Assembly: GCF_027474825.1 (NCBI RefSeq)
Contig: NZ_CP107030.1
Location: 1,618,529 to 1,682,528, forward strand
DNA length: 64,000 nucleotides
Direction: 5' to 3'
Origin: Maribacter halichondriae
Lineage (GTDB): Bacteria > Bacteroidota > Bacteroidia > Flavobacteriales > Flavobacteriaceae
The notes under the pieces: generated by a model
Databases searched by the model: none
Seen by the model: the letters and a program-made list of their open reading frames with translations, nothing else
What the model was told of the DNA's origin: nothing
Shown: positions 45,920-54,925 of the stretch, one piece after another
How positions within the stretch are numbered: position 1 is the stretch's first letter
How the letters are laid out: every line of letters starts with the position of its first letter
Translations under genes and position numbers: made by a program

Positions 45920-46965
45920 TTACCGCCTGACCCGTTGTTTCTGCAAAACGTTTTCGATCAGTTCTTTATATTCCTGCCTATTTCTAAAAATACTAAGTGC
46001 GGTAAATACGGCTTCTTTGAATGAACTATGATCCGCTTCTCCCTTTCCCGCAATTTCATAGGCCGTGCCATGATCAGGGAAGTTCGAACTTTTGAAAGGC
46101 CTGCTGTGAAATTCACCCCTTTGCCAAAAGACAGGGTCTTGAACGGAATCAGCCCTTGGTCGTGATAGGCCGCCAAAATCGCATCAAAATTCTTATAGGA
46201 GTCGGAACCGAAAAAACTATCCGCCGAATACGGTCCAAAGACCAAATGTCCGGCATCGGACATTTCTTTTATGACGGGCTTCAGAATTTCATCATCTTCT
46301 TTACCAATGACACCGTTATCGCCACTATGGGGGTTGATTCCCAAAAGGGCAACCTTAGGCCTTCGGATACCAAAATCCATCTCCAACGATTTTTCGATGG
46401 TACGTACTTTGGTGCGAATCAATATCGGATTAATGGCGGCAGGAGCATCTTTTACCGCAACATGATCCGTAAGCAATCCGATTTTCAGCCCATCGGTCAC
46501 CATGAACATCAAGCTTTCGCCTTCGAGTTCCTGTGCCAGATAATCGGTATGACCAGGGAATTTGAAATCATCGATCTGTATATTGTTTTTGTTGATGGGC
46601 GCAGTCACCAAGACATCTATTTCATCATTTTTTAAAGCTTTCACAGCTGCTTTTAAGGATTTCAGCGCATAACCTCCTGCTTCTTCCGTAACCTCTCCAA
46701 ACTGAATTTTCGGAACTTCCTTCCAGACGTTCACCACATTGACCTTGCCGTCCAAAGCACTTGAGGCTTCCTGCACCCCATTAAAGGGAATCTCTAGCCC
46801 AAACGTGTTCAACTGGTATGAAACTGTCTTATTCGAGGCAAAAATTACAGGGGTGCAAAAATCGAGCATACGAGAATCTTCAAAGGTCTTAAGGATGACT
46901 TCACATCCTATGCCGTTCAGGTCACCTACGGATATCCCCAGTTTTATTTTGGCATTTTCGTGCAT
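45920..46965 (-). CDS. pdxA: 4-hydroxythreonine-4-phosphate dehydrogenase, frameshifted near the end
   Basis: PdxA oxidises 4-phosphohydroxy-threonine in pyridoxal phosphate synthesis. Motifs include GISVGDLNGIGCEVI, TAPINKNNI, FPGHTDYLA, LLTDHVAVKDAP and NPHSGDNG. The frame breaks at the G run 46077-46079 (C on the coding strand), one base short. Restored, it continues SPDHGTAYEIAGKGEADHSS, the normal C-terminus, to a stop at 45920 for 348 residues. The ATG at 46965 is preferred over the GTG at 46989 because homologues begin near KIKLGISVGD. Confidence 0.88.
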
Positions 46966-47060
46966 TATATCTTTACCTTTGTAGCCCACTGAAATCGTTT
47001 TTGGCGATTTCGACTTTCCTTAAAAGGAAGGCCGCGGGGAACTAAATTAATCGATCAAAT

Positions 47061-47068
47061 TAAATTTG
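47061..47068 (+). promoter_or_regulatory. Candidate -7 box for ribE
   Basis: TAAATTTG matches TAnnTTTG exactly, 33 nt before the ribE ATG; the -33 region is not convincing. A palindrome TTCCTT-AA-AAGGAA lies further upstream near 47017-47031. Confidence 0.5.
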
Positions 47069-47101
47069 ACCGACCACAAAACTACTTAATTTAAATCGAA
47101 G

Positions 47102-47686
47102 ATGTTTACGGGAATCATTGAAACTTTGGGCGAGGTAGGCAAACTGAATCGTGAGGGCAGCAATCTTCACATAACTATAAAATCGACACTTGCCAACGAA
47201 CTGAAAATCGATCAGAGTGTAGCCCATAATGGAGTATGTCTCACCGTGGTTTCTTTGAATGGAAACACCTATACCGTGACGGCAATCGATGAGACCTTAC
47301 AAAAAACCAATCTAGGGAATCTTGCTGTTGGGGACAAGGTAAATCTAGAACGTGCGATGATTTTGGGAAGTCGTCTTGATGGCCATATCGTTCAAGGCCA
47401 TGTAGACCAGACCGGAACATGTACAAAAATCGAAGAAAAAGACGGAAGCTGGGTTTTCTATTTCGAATATGACGCCTCAAAAAATAACCCGACCATTGAA
47501 AAAGGGTCAATAACCATTGATGGAACCAGTTTGACGGTAGTCGATTCAGAAAAGCATGCGTTCAGTGTTGCCATAATTCCGTACACTTATGAACATACAC
47601 GATTTAATACCTATGAAGTGGGTTCAGTAGTAAATCTCGAATTCGATGTCATCGGTAAGTATGTGGCGAAACTCATGTCACACTGA
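47102..47686 (+). CDS. ribE: Riboflavin synthase, alpha chain
   Basis: The enzyme dismutates two 6,7-dimethyl-8-ribityllumazine molecules to riboflavin. The 194-residue protein is a tandem of two lumazine-binding domains: MFTGIIETLGEVGKL with VAHNGVCLTV, then GHIVQGHVDQTGTC with GTSLTVVDSEKHAFSVAII. No FMN riboswitch is evident upstream. It is convergent with the second ATP-grasp gene, with only 2 bp between stop codons. Confidence 0.95.
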   Translation: MFTGIIETLGEVGKLNREGSNLHITIKSTLANELKIDQSVAHNGVCLTVVSLNGNTYTVTAIDETLQKTNLGNLAVGDKVNLERAMILGSRLDGHIVQGHVDQTGTCTKIEEKDGSWVFYFEYDASKNNPTIEKGSITIDGTSLTVVDSEKHAFSVAIIPYTYEHTRFNTYEVGSVVNLEFDVIGKYVAKLMSH

Positions 47687-47688
47687 TA

Positions 47689-48883
47689 TTAATCTTCAAA
47701 AAAACTAATCGAAGAACCAATCCAAGTATCTTCGGTCAAATGTGAAACGTTAATGAGCCCACCTTTGCCCATACGGGTCAAATTGATTACCGGTTTAAGT
47801 TTGTTTTTTTCAGGATCCAAAACATAGAGAATTCGCAATTCAACTTTTGAATTTTTTTCTGAATTGGTTTTGATCAAGGGCGGTAGTTCACTTTACTTTG
47901 AAGCAAATAGTTTTGCTTGTCATCGATTTTATCCACAATCTCTTGGCTCGGATTAAGCTCGATACCTTGTCCCGCAAAGGAAAACAGGGGTTTTAGCACG
48001 AACTTGCTAAAATCCAAATCTTTTGGAACATCGTTTAAGTAATAGGATTTTGGAATGTATTCATGTTCAAGCATGGGCATAATACACTTTGAGACCATAA
48101 AGAACCAATCGGGGTGGGTGACCCAATCCACATCGACCTCATCAAAAAGGTTGAAGTTCGTTTTGATGTCCTTTAAGCGCTGCATGTCATCAAATATTAC
48201 ACGATTGTAAATGCGATGAATCGGAATTTTTTTGCCGTTCTTCTCGTAGAATAGTTTCGTGCCTTCCTTAATAACTTTTGTAATACAAACTACCTCGATA
48301 CCCAATTTCTCTTTCGTAGCCCAAAAATCGATTCTGGTCTTTTGTTTTTCAGGGAACAATTCCATCAAAATTGCATTTTCAGGATGCTCCTTTCCCAGTA
48401 TTATTTTATTTATCATTTCAAAATAACTGTCCTCGTCAAGGTTGTCCAAAAAATAATGGAACCCCTTTGACGAAAGGCCAGGATAATTTTTTAGAAATGC
48501 CTTCCCTAAAAAGGGCTGGTAGTACATTAATGAAGGAAACGCTTGAAGTTCAATGAGTTGAGGCGTAATATTGCCCTCTGAATCGTCACAGAGTCCAAAA
48601 TCGATTGCTAAGAAGTGAGGCTTCCCCAATGGGCTCGGCGACTGAAGATGCTTTGGCATGAATCGTTCACGTATGGCATCCATATCGAGCTTCCATATTT
48701 GATCAAGAATGCTTTCACAGGCATCGAAAACCTTTTTTTGATTTCCTTACTGATAAAAACAGGGGTTTCCGATATGCGAAAGGCGCAACGTTCGCCCAAG
48801 GTTCTTTCAATCTCGTTTTGGAGGTTTTCATAATACTCCTGTTTGAAATCAATGTTGAATGCCTCACGGACTTCCTTTATCAT
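47689..48883 (-). CDS. Atypical ATP-grasp-like ligase, frameshifted twice
   Basis: Three frame segments join into one 398-residue protein: MIKEVREAFNIDFKQEYY to FISKEIKK, then KVFDACESILDQIW to KVNYRP, then LIKTNSEKNSKVELR to the end. The joins are the T run 48733-48739 and the G run 47878-47880, each one base short. FVLKPLFSFAGQGIELNPS looks like the ATP-contacting lysine and glycine loop of an ATP-grasp fold, and VELRILYVL and TRMGKGGLINVSHL fit the metal-binding end. The fold is my inference; I do not recognise a named family. Its start overlaps the amidotransferase stop by 4 bp (ATGA), so the two are translationally coupled. Confidence 0.72.
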
Positions 48884-49716
48884 ACGGAGATTAATTTAGA
48901 TTGATCAATGGTGTCTGCCGCTTGTTGCAGAAAACGTGGAATTATAGTATGGTTCGTTTTCATGATCTTGTCATCGTCATCAAGATGCTCAATCATATCA
49001 AGATATTTCTTTTTGCCGTGTTTTTTTATAATCTGGGCACGTTTCTCCTCTTTACTGAAATGGCGTAACATGCCCTCTGCATCAGCTTCTGGGTGAAACT
49101 GTACGCCGAATATTTCATTGGAAAACCGAATGGCCATGACCGCCCGTTCCAAAGGTACATGAGGTCGCACCTTTTCTCTGCACAGCACTTTACCATCCAA
49201 AGTATCCAGTTTCCATTCTTGCGGACCAACGACTTGATAGTCGCGCGAATCGACGGCATAGAACGGATTATCAAGGCCTTCGAACAAGGTTTCACGTTCA
49301 CCGCTCAAAGTCTTATAAATAGGAAGAATACCGAAGGAAGTCGATCTTCTTTTTGTAACTCTTGCCAAATCCCAGTGCAGACAGGCCAATTGAAACGAAT
49401 GGCATATCAAGAATAAATGCTTTTTGTTCGGATGCGAAAGATTGTGTTTTAACAAATCGTCCAAAAGTCCGAAATATTTGGTTTCCCATACTTCCCCAGA
49501 AATCAGGGGAGACCCTGGCCCACCGGAAGATAGATAGATATCATAATCCTCAAGCCTTGGAACCTCTTCATTGACCCGGACTTCAAAAACATCATAATGT
49601 CCCTCGATTCCATCCTTTGCCAAAAATTCACCTGCCAACATTTTGATGCATCGCATACCCTCGTTGGGGTGGCCCGCATTCATATCCAATATTGCAATTT
49701 TGTAGGTATTTTGCAT
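48880..49716 (-). CDS. Class I glutamine amidotransferase-like protein
   Basis: The 278-residue protein has the class I triad: Cys105 in LFLICHSFQLACLHW, and His208 with Glu210 in FGVQFHPEADAEG; the glycine strand is SSGGPGSPL. It could supply ammonia from glutamine or act as a peptidase or amidase on gamma-glutamyl bonds. It lies in a run of ligase genes and overlaps the next gene by 4 bp. It carries an extra helical C-terminus of about 60 residues with QQAADTIDQSKL. Confidence 0.86.
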   Translation of the reverse strand: MQNTYKIAILDMNAGHPNEGMRCIKMLAGEFLAKDGIEGHYDVFEVRVNEEVPRLEDYDIYLSSGGPGSPLISGEVWETKYFGLLDDLLKHNLSHPNKKHLFLICHSFQLACLHWDLARVTKRRSTSFGILPIYKTLSGERETLFEGLDNPFYAVDSRDYQVVGPQEWKLDTLDGKVLCREKVRPHVPLERAVMAIRFSNEIFGVQFHPEADAEGMLRHFSKEEKRAQIIKKHGKKKYLDMIEHLDDDDKIMKTNHTIIPRFLQQAADTIDQSKLISV

Positions 49717-49732
49717 CTCCTTTTTTTATTCG

Positions 49733-49829
49733 TCATTGTGAGCGAAGCGAAGCGATCTTTTGAAAATTGTACAACAGTTCAATAAATTGTCACGCCCGCC
49801 TTTCTAAACTGGCAGGTTCGCAATGTCAT
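49733..49829. repeat. REP-like repeat pair in the gap between amidotransferase and ligase genes
   Basis: GTCATTGTGAGCGAAGCGAAGCGATC on the left and an inverted relative ending TTCGCAATGTCA on the right form an imperfect palindrome in the 172-bp gap. Sequences of the type CATTGCGAG...GAAGC are common extragenic repeats in Bacteroidota. Confidence 0.5.
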
Positions 49830-49888
49830 TTTCATAGTAACGCTCAGTAACAAAAAATAATATATTGATACCTGGGTAAAAAAATGGT

Positions 49889-50986
49889 CTAAAGTCCTTT
49901 AGCCGTTTGCTTTACAACATAATCCACAACTTGTTTCAAGTCGTTGGTTTCCTCAAAAACTTTCAATTGCCTATCGGCACCGGATCCTTGCTCCAGCATT
50001 TGATATACATAGCCCACTTCGGTGCGGCATCCGAGATCATCGACCACATCATCGATAAACTCCAACAACTCGTTAATGAGCGTCGCAAACGGAACTTCTT
50101 CCTCTTTTCCAAAATCGATAAGTTTGGCTTCCATACCCCAGCGCGCGGCACGCCATTTGTTCTCGTTGATCAAAATTCTACGATACGACCTGAAACTTTG
50201 GTTCATACGGTGCAATTTGCTCAACTTGGCAATGATACACTGCATCAAGGCCGCAATACAGATGACTTCGTCAACCGTCATGACCATATCGCAAACCCTG
50301 AATTCAACTGTAGGATAGAACGGGTGCAAACGAATGTCCCACCATATTTTCTTGCCATTGTCGATACATTGGGTCTTGACCAGCAATTCTACGAATTTAT
50401 CATACTCCGCTACACTGGCGAAATATGGCGGAATGCCCGTTCTCGGGAATTTATCGAAAATCTTTGATCTGAAGGATTTAAATCCCGTCTCACGACTTTC
50501 CCAAAATGGCGAGTTGGTAGAAAGTGCATACAAATGCGGCAGAAAATAACGCGCTGTATTCATGATATGCAGACCCTCCTCACGGTTTGGGATGCCTACA
50601 TGCACGTGCATTCCGAAAATCAGATTCGAACGGGCTACATCCTTCATTTCCGAAATCAATTGATCATACCTCGGGTTCGGGGTAATCAATTGCTCGCTCC
50701 AATGGGAAAAAGGATGCGTTCCTGAAGCGGCCACCTTCAGGTCCTCCTTGGCGGCAAGCTCGATAATCTGTTGTCTCAGATACGATACCTCATCACGGGC
50801 CTGGTTGATATTTTCGCAGATATTGGTGCCCATTTCGACCATCGACTGGTGCATTTCCTCTTTGATGCGTTCTTTCAGCACCACTTTACCCCCATCGATG
50901 ATTTTTGACATCTGGGAATGAAGCGTCAACGCATCGTTATCCAGAATTTGAAATTCCTCTTCTATTCCCAGTGTGAACTTGTGCAT
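49889..50986 (-). CDS. Carboxylate-amine ligase, COG2170 (YbdK/GCS2) family
   Basis: The 365-residue enzyme is related to glutamate-cysteine ligase of the GCS2 type, forming an amide bond between a carboxylate and an amine with ATP. It starts MHKFTLGIEEEFQIL, the diagnostic GIEEEF motif, and has GMHVHVGIPNRE, HPFYPTVEFRVCDM and NKWRAARWG. E. coli YbdK has weak glutamate-cysteine ligase activity; the true substrates here are unknown. It lies 28 bp downstream of the ATP-grasp gene with the basic tail. Confidence 0.92.
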   Translation of the reverse strand: MHKFTLGIEEEFQILDNDALTLHSQMSKIIDGGKVVLKERIKEEMHQSMVEMGTNICENINQARDEVSYLRQQIIELAAKEDLKVAASGTHPFSHWSEQLITPNPRYDQLISEMKDVARSNLIFGMHVHVGIPNREEGLHIMNTARYFLPHLYALSTNSPFWESRETGFKSFRSKIFDKFPRTGIPPYFASVAEYDKFVELLVKTQCIDNGKKIWWDIRLHPFYPTVEFRVCDMVMTVDEVICIAALMQCIIAKLSKLHRMNQSFRSYRRILINENKWRAARWGMEAKLIDFGKEEEVPFATLINELLEFIDDVVDDLGCRTEVGYVYQMLEQGSGADRQLKVFEETNDLKQVVDYVVKQTAKGL

Positions 50987-51014
50987 ATCGGTCGTTTCGA
51001 TTTATACAATTTTT

Positions 51015-52445
51015 CTATTTTGATTTTTTAGGCGTGCTTTTTGCCTTCGCCGCAGGTTTATTCGTTTTCTTAGTCGTAGCTTTTGCTTTTGTCGCTGCCT
51101 TTTTGACTGCTGCAGACTTGGTTTTAACCGTCGTCTTGGTAGCGACTTTTGATTTGGCCGCAGCCTTTTTCACTGCTGTTGTTTTGGGCTTCGCAGCAGC
51201 TTTGGTCGTTACCTTGGCCTTGGCCGGGGCTTTCTTCACGACGGTCGGCTTGGATGCAGTTTTAGGTTTTACTGCAGTTTTAACCGGGGTTCTTTTTGCA
51301 CCTGTCAGCTTAGACGTAGTTTTGGCAGTAGCCTTCTTCTTTGTTGCCGGTTTCGCTTTTGGCGTGGCCTTCTTAGCCTGCTTTGGTGTGGCCGTAGTAG
51401 TTGCTTTTTTCGAAGCTGCGGGTTCTTTGATAACCGATTTCTTAGCTTGGGCCGCAGTCTTTAAAGGTACTTTGCTAGTGACCTTTTTTGGTGGGGAAAC
51501 AACATTTTGAACAAAAGTGCCCCACGAAGTATTATTTTGGCCTGCCTTATGCGCATTTGCTTTTTCAATGGCATATTTGGCGGAATGCTCAACAATCCAA
51601 TCAAAATTGGCCTGACCTACTGAATTGATATCCGCATCGGGCGCAGGGTTACAGAAATCGATGGCATAGGGTACCCCATCACGAACGGCAAATTCAACGG
51701 TGTTGAAATCGTAGCCAAGGGCCTTGCACAACTTTAATGTATAGTCGTGAACCGTTTTCAACAGTTTCTTAAGCTCTGCTCCCTTGGTTTGCGGTTGCGC
51801 TACGTAACGCTCGTGAAATGCATTTCGAGGCTCATAGGGCATAATATGCACATACTTTTGTCCCAAACAATATACGCGGAAATAGTCGTCAAAAACGATT
51901 TCTTCCTGAAGCATCATGACTAACTGTTCGGTTTCACCATGTTTTGCAAAAAGGTCATCCGGGTTATCTACACGATAAACGCTTTTCCATCCACCTCCTG
52001 AATGCGGTTTCATATAGGCAGGAAATCCGATGTAGTTGAAGATGTACTCCCAATCCAAAGGATCTTTCAGATTACGGAACGATTTCTCGGTAGTGTCGTC
52101 TGGACGATGGTGCGATGGCAAAAGAACGGTCTTGGGTACCGGAACACCCACCTCCAAAGCCAAACAGTTGTTAAAGAACTTTTCATCGGCACTCCACCAA
52201 AATGGATTGTTGATGACCGCCGTACCCTTTAAAGCTGCATTTTTCAAATATGCGCGATAAAAAGGTACTTCTTGCGAAATACGGTCAAAGATGACATGAT
52301 AGCCATAATCGATACCTTGCTGTACCTTATCAATTTGAACGGCTTCGGCAACTACTTTGCCTTTTCCCAATTCGTTTACCTTGTCGATAAAGGCCCATGG
52401 GAAGGTGTCTTCCATTCCGAATAGTATTCCAACTTTTTTTGTCAT
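51015..52445 (-). CDS. ATP-grasp ligase with histone-H1-like lysine/alanine-rich tail
   Basis: Residues about 1-310 form an ATP-grasp-type domain (KKVGILFGMEDTFPWAFID, NPFWWSADEKFFNN, YMKPHSGGGWKSVY, LQEEIVFDDYFRVY, NTVEFAVRDGVPYAIDFCNP), the last with metal-binding acidic residues. Residues about 315-476 are a low-complexity tail of K, A, T, P in repeats like KKAAAKSK and TKAKATTKK, resembling bacterial histone-H1-like or AlgP-type DNA-binding tails. The same frame continues without a break, so the fusion is encoded, not a frame error. The tail could bind nucleic acid, membranes or a polyanion. It lies between the esterase and the COG2170 ligase in the operon. Confidence 0.88.
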   Translation of the reverse strand: MTKKVGILFGMEDTFPWAFIDKVNELGKGKVVAEAVQIDKVQQGIDYGYHVIFDRISQEVPFYRAYLKNAALKGTAVINNPFWWSADEKFFNNCLALEVGVPVPKTVLLPSHHRPDDTTEKSFRNLKDPLDWEYIFNYIGFPAYMKPHSGGGWKSVYRVDNPDDLFAKHGETEQLVMMLQEEIVFDDYFRVYCLGQKYVHIMPYEPRNAFHERYVAQPQTKGAELKKLLKTVHDYTLKLCKALGYDFNTVEFAVRDGVPYAIDFCNPAPDADINSVGQANFDWIVEHSAKYAIEKANAHKAGQNNTSWGTFVQNVVSPPKKVTSKVPLKTAAQAKKSVIKEPAASKKATTTATPKQAKKATPKAKPATKKKATAKTTSKLTGAKRTPVKTAVKPKTASKPTVVKKAPAKAKVTTKAAAKPKTTAVKKAAAKSKVATKTTVKTKSAAVKKAATKAKATTKKTNKPAAKAKSTPKKSK

Positions 52446-52591
52446 GATAAATTATGTTTTATTTTCATTCCCGTGCAGACGGGAATCTGTTTATTGATTT
52501 TATAAGGTTCTTTATTATTGTGCTAAAATAAAATTAGGCCTGCGCAAAACACCTCCCTCAATCCCTCCTTATTAGGAGGGAAGAATATTAG

Positions 52592-53301
52592 TCAAAAATA
52601 CTTCCCGATATATTCTGGAAACATCATTTTCCACAAGGGCCAATCGTGTTCCGCCCATTTTTTTCGTCATACCAATGGGCAATTCCTTTGGCGTTTAAAA
52701 TGCCCGACATGTGCTTGTTCTTGTCAAGACATATATCCCATTCCGAAGTACCCAGCACAATATTCATGTGATGGAACTTCCATCCTTCCTCATTTTGCAT
52801 GTATTCATTGGGACAGTTGAAATAGATCCGCATATCATCGGAAAGTGGTGTCATGTTACGAATGTCAAACGCGGCACTCATGGCAAAAAGGTGCGATACC
52901 ACATCCGGAAATCTAAAAGCTGTATTTGAAGCATGAAATCCTCCAAAACTAACTCCGGCGGTCGCGATGCGATGTGTGTTGCATTCTTGTTGGATATACG
53001 GAATCAGTTCATCCTTTAAAAACTGCATATACAGTTCATAGTTATGGATCTTGATTTCCGAATTCATGTTGTCATCGTAAAATGACATCATGTCAATGGT
53101 CTCTACGTTATAGAGTTTAATGCGCCCTTCTTCAACAAATGGCATGACCGAATCTACCAATCCGAAATCGGTATTCTGGGTATATTGCCCTCCCGAAGAC
53201 GGAAACATCAGTATCGGGTGCCCCCAATGCCCGGTAATCTCAAGATTGATGTTCTTGCTTAAGATGTTCGAATAATATTGCCTGTGTTCTACTTTGGCCA
53301 T
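52592..53301 (-). CDS. Esterase-family alpha/beta hydrolase, frameshifted at the C-terminus
   Basis: This is a putative esterase (esterase D / PF00756-like) beginning MAKVEHRQYYSNILSKN. The nucleophile is Ser118 in TAGVSFGGFHASN. The frame breaks at the T run 52658-52664 (A on the coding strand), one base short; restored, it reads WYDEKKWAEHDWPLWKMMFP to a stop at 52592, 236 residues. HDWPLWK carries the likely catalytic histidine, so the frame as given would lose the active site. It is the first gene of the leftward ligase cluster. Confidence 0.86.
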
Positions 53302-53429
53302 GTTCCTTTAAAAATACTTTAAAATGATTAACAATCAACCGATTAAGGGCGGCAAAATTAATTTATTTTATGACATGCCAAACAATTATTTTAGGTATTC
53401 GTTATACTTGCACATTCTTACAGAAAAAT

Positions 53430-54256
53430 ATGCCATTTCAAATCGATATTGTAAGCCTAAAAGGGAGTTTCAGGTCTGTGCATTTGGGCAGAAAAGTGCA
53501 TTTTCGACTGGTTGCGCCATCCGAGTACAAGGAAGCCCAAAAAAGGTATCCCGTGCTAATGATGAACGACGGACAAGATTATGCGGCGATGCAATTGGAA
53601 CGTGCCTTGACAAACGCTTTTTCTGATAAAAGTATCACTCCTTTTATATATGTTGGCATCGAGTGCAATCAAGACCGTATGTACGAATACGGCACAGCAT
53701 CTTCACCAGATTATAAAAAGAGGGGGGCAAGGCGTTACCATATTCCAAGTTCATAATCGAGGAGTTCATTCCGTTTTTAAAAGGAGAATTCAAGGTTTCG
53801 CTTGAAGGATTCGATTGGATCTATTGCGGAATGTCATTGGGTGGATTATCGGCCTTTGACATCGCCTACAACCATCCGCTGTTCTTCGGAAAAATCGGAG
53901 TTTTCAGTGGATCATTCTGGTGGCGCAAAAAAGCCTACGTAAAGAAGGATATCGCCGATAGAAGCCGGATCATCTTGGACGTGATTAAAAACGGAACTCC
54001 CCCGAAACACCTAAAATTCTGGCTTCAGACCGGCACCGAGGATGAGACCGCAGACCGGAACAATAATGGCATCATCGATGCCATCGATGATACTTTGGAC
54101 GTGATAAAAGAACTTCAGTTAAAAGGGTATTCCTATCCGGGTGATATCACCTATGTTGAAATTGAAGGAGGCAAACATGATTTGCCTACTTGGGCCATTA
54201 TATTTCCAGATTTCTTGAAGTGGGCCTTTAATTCATCCTCTAATCTCTCTAAATAA
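53430..54256 (+). CDS. Second esterase-family alpha/beta hydrolase, frameshifted
   Basis: The restored protein has 275 residues. It begins MPFQIDIVSLKGSFRSVHLG, with YPVLMMNDGQDY early, the nucleophile in IYCGMSLGGLSAFD, and a C-terminal GGKHDLPTW supplying the histidine. The frame breaks at the G run 53722-53727, one base short; with seven G it reads RGGKALPYSKFIIEEFIP. It diverges from the other esterase over a 128-bp gap with a TATACTTG box at 53403-53410. It probably serves the same pathway. Confidence 0.85.
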
Positions 54257-54293
54257 GATTGAAAAGCTAATGGTTTTATAAGAGGGTCTTGCG

Positions 54294-54923
54294 CTAATTC
54301 TTTACCGTTTCTTGGTTTTCCTTCCACTTATTATAAAATTGGACTATTTCTGAGGGAGTTTTAAACTCTTTGTTCGCAATTTTTTGAGCTAAGGGAGGGC
54401 AATCTGAAAAGAACTTGGCCAGGTTCTTTCTCTTTAGGCCTAAAACTCCTTGGTTGACCCTAACCAAAGAAGGGTTATCCTCTTTTTTAAAATAAGCTAT
54501 GTAATCGATATAGCCAGAGTCAGCATCTTCAAACTCCCAATGATAGTGGGTCAAGAAACCCTTCTCAACTACCTTTAAAAAAACAGGCTCCCCATAGCCC
54601 TGAACAGAGGCGTAGTTTTGTGAGAAAAAATCCCCAGAATCGGTTATCCAAACACTCTCAAAAACACTTTGTCCCTTATTGTAAGCTAAAATTTGTTTGG
54701 GGCCATATTTACGCTTTTTCTTTTCTCCTTTAAATTTTATTTTTTTATAAAGACTCCCGAACGGGTGCGGTTTTCTGTCCATCAGGGCTCCGAAAAGCGT
54801 ATCGTTATTGTTTAAGACAACATAGCCCTCTTCAAAATGTTTTTGCCCCAACGATAAAATGGGAATGCAGAAAAGAACAATAAAAAATGGTAAAAAAATT
54901 ATGGTCTTTATAAGGTTTGTCAT
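54294..54923 (-). CDS. Hypothetical secreted protein
   Basis: The 209-residue protein begins with a signal peptide (MTNLIKTIIFLPFFIVLFCIPILSLGQ) and continues with beta-rich sequence typical of Bacteroidota periplasmic proteins (GYVVLNNNDTLFG; KRKYGPKQILAYNKG; VRVNQGVLGLKRKNLAKFF). I do not recognise a family name. It begins 2 bp after the end of the acyltransferase gene on the same strand. Confidence 0.78.
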   Translation of the reverse strand: MTNLIKTIIFLPFFIVLFCIPILSLGQKHFEEGYVVLNNNDTLFGALMDRKPHPFGSLYKKIKFKGEKKKRKYGPKQILAYNKGQSVFESVWITDSGDFFSQNYASVQGYGEPVFLKVVEKGFLTHYHWEFEDADSGYIDYIAYFKKEDNPSLVRVNQGVLGLKRKNLAKFFSDCPPLAQKIANKEFKTPSEIVQFYNKWKENQETVKN

Positions 54924-54925
54924 GT

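Noticed and set aside
51034-51510. Hydrophobic open frame on the plus strand opposite the H1-like tail
   Set aside because: It is the complement of a Lys/Ala repeat, which reads as Phe/Ala/Val; no promoter or start context supports it.
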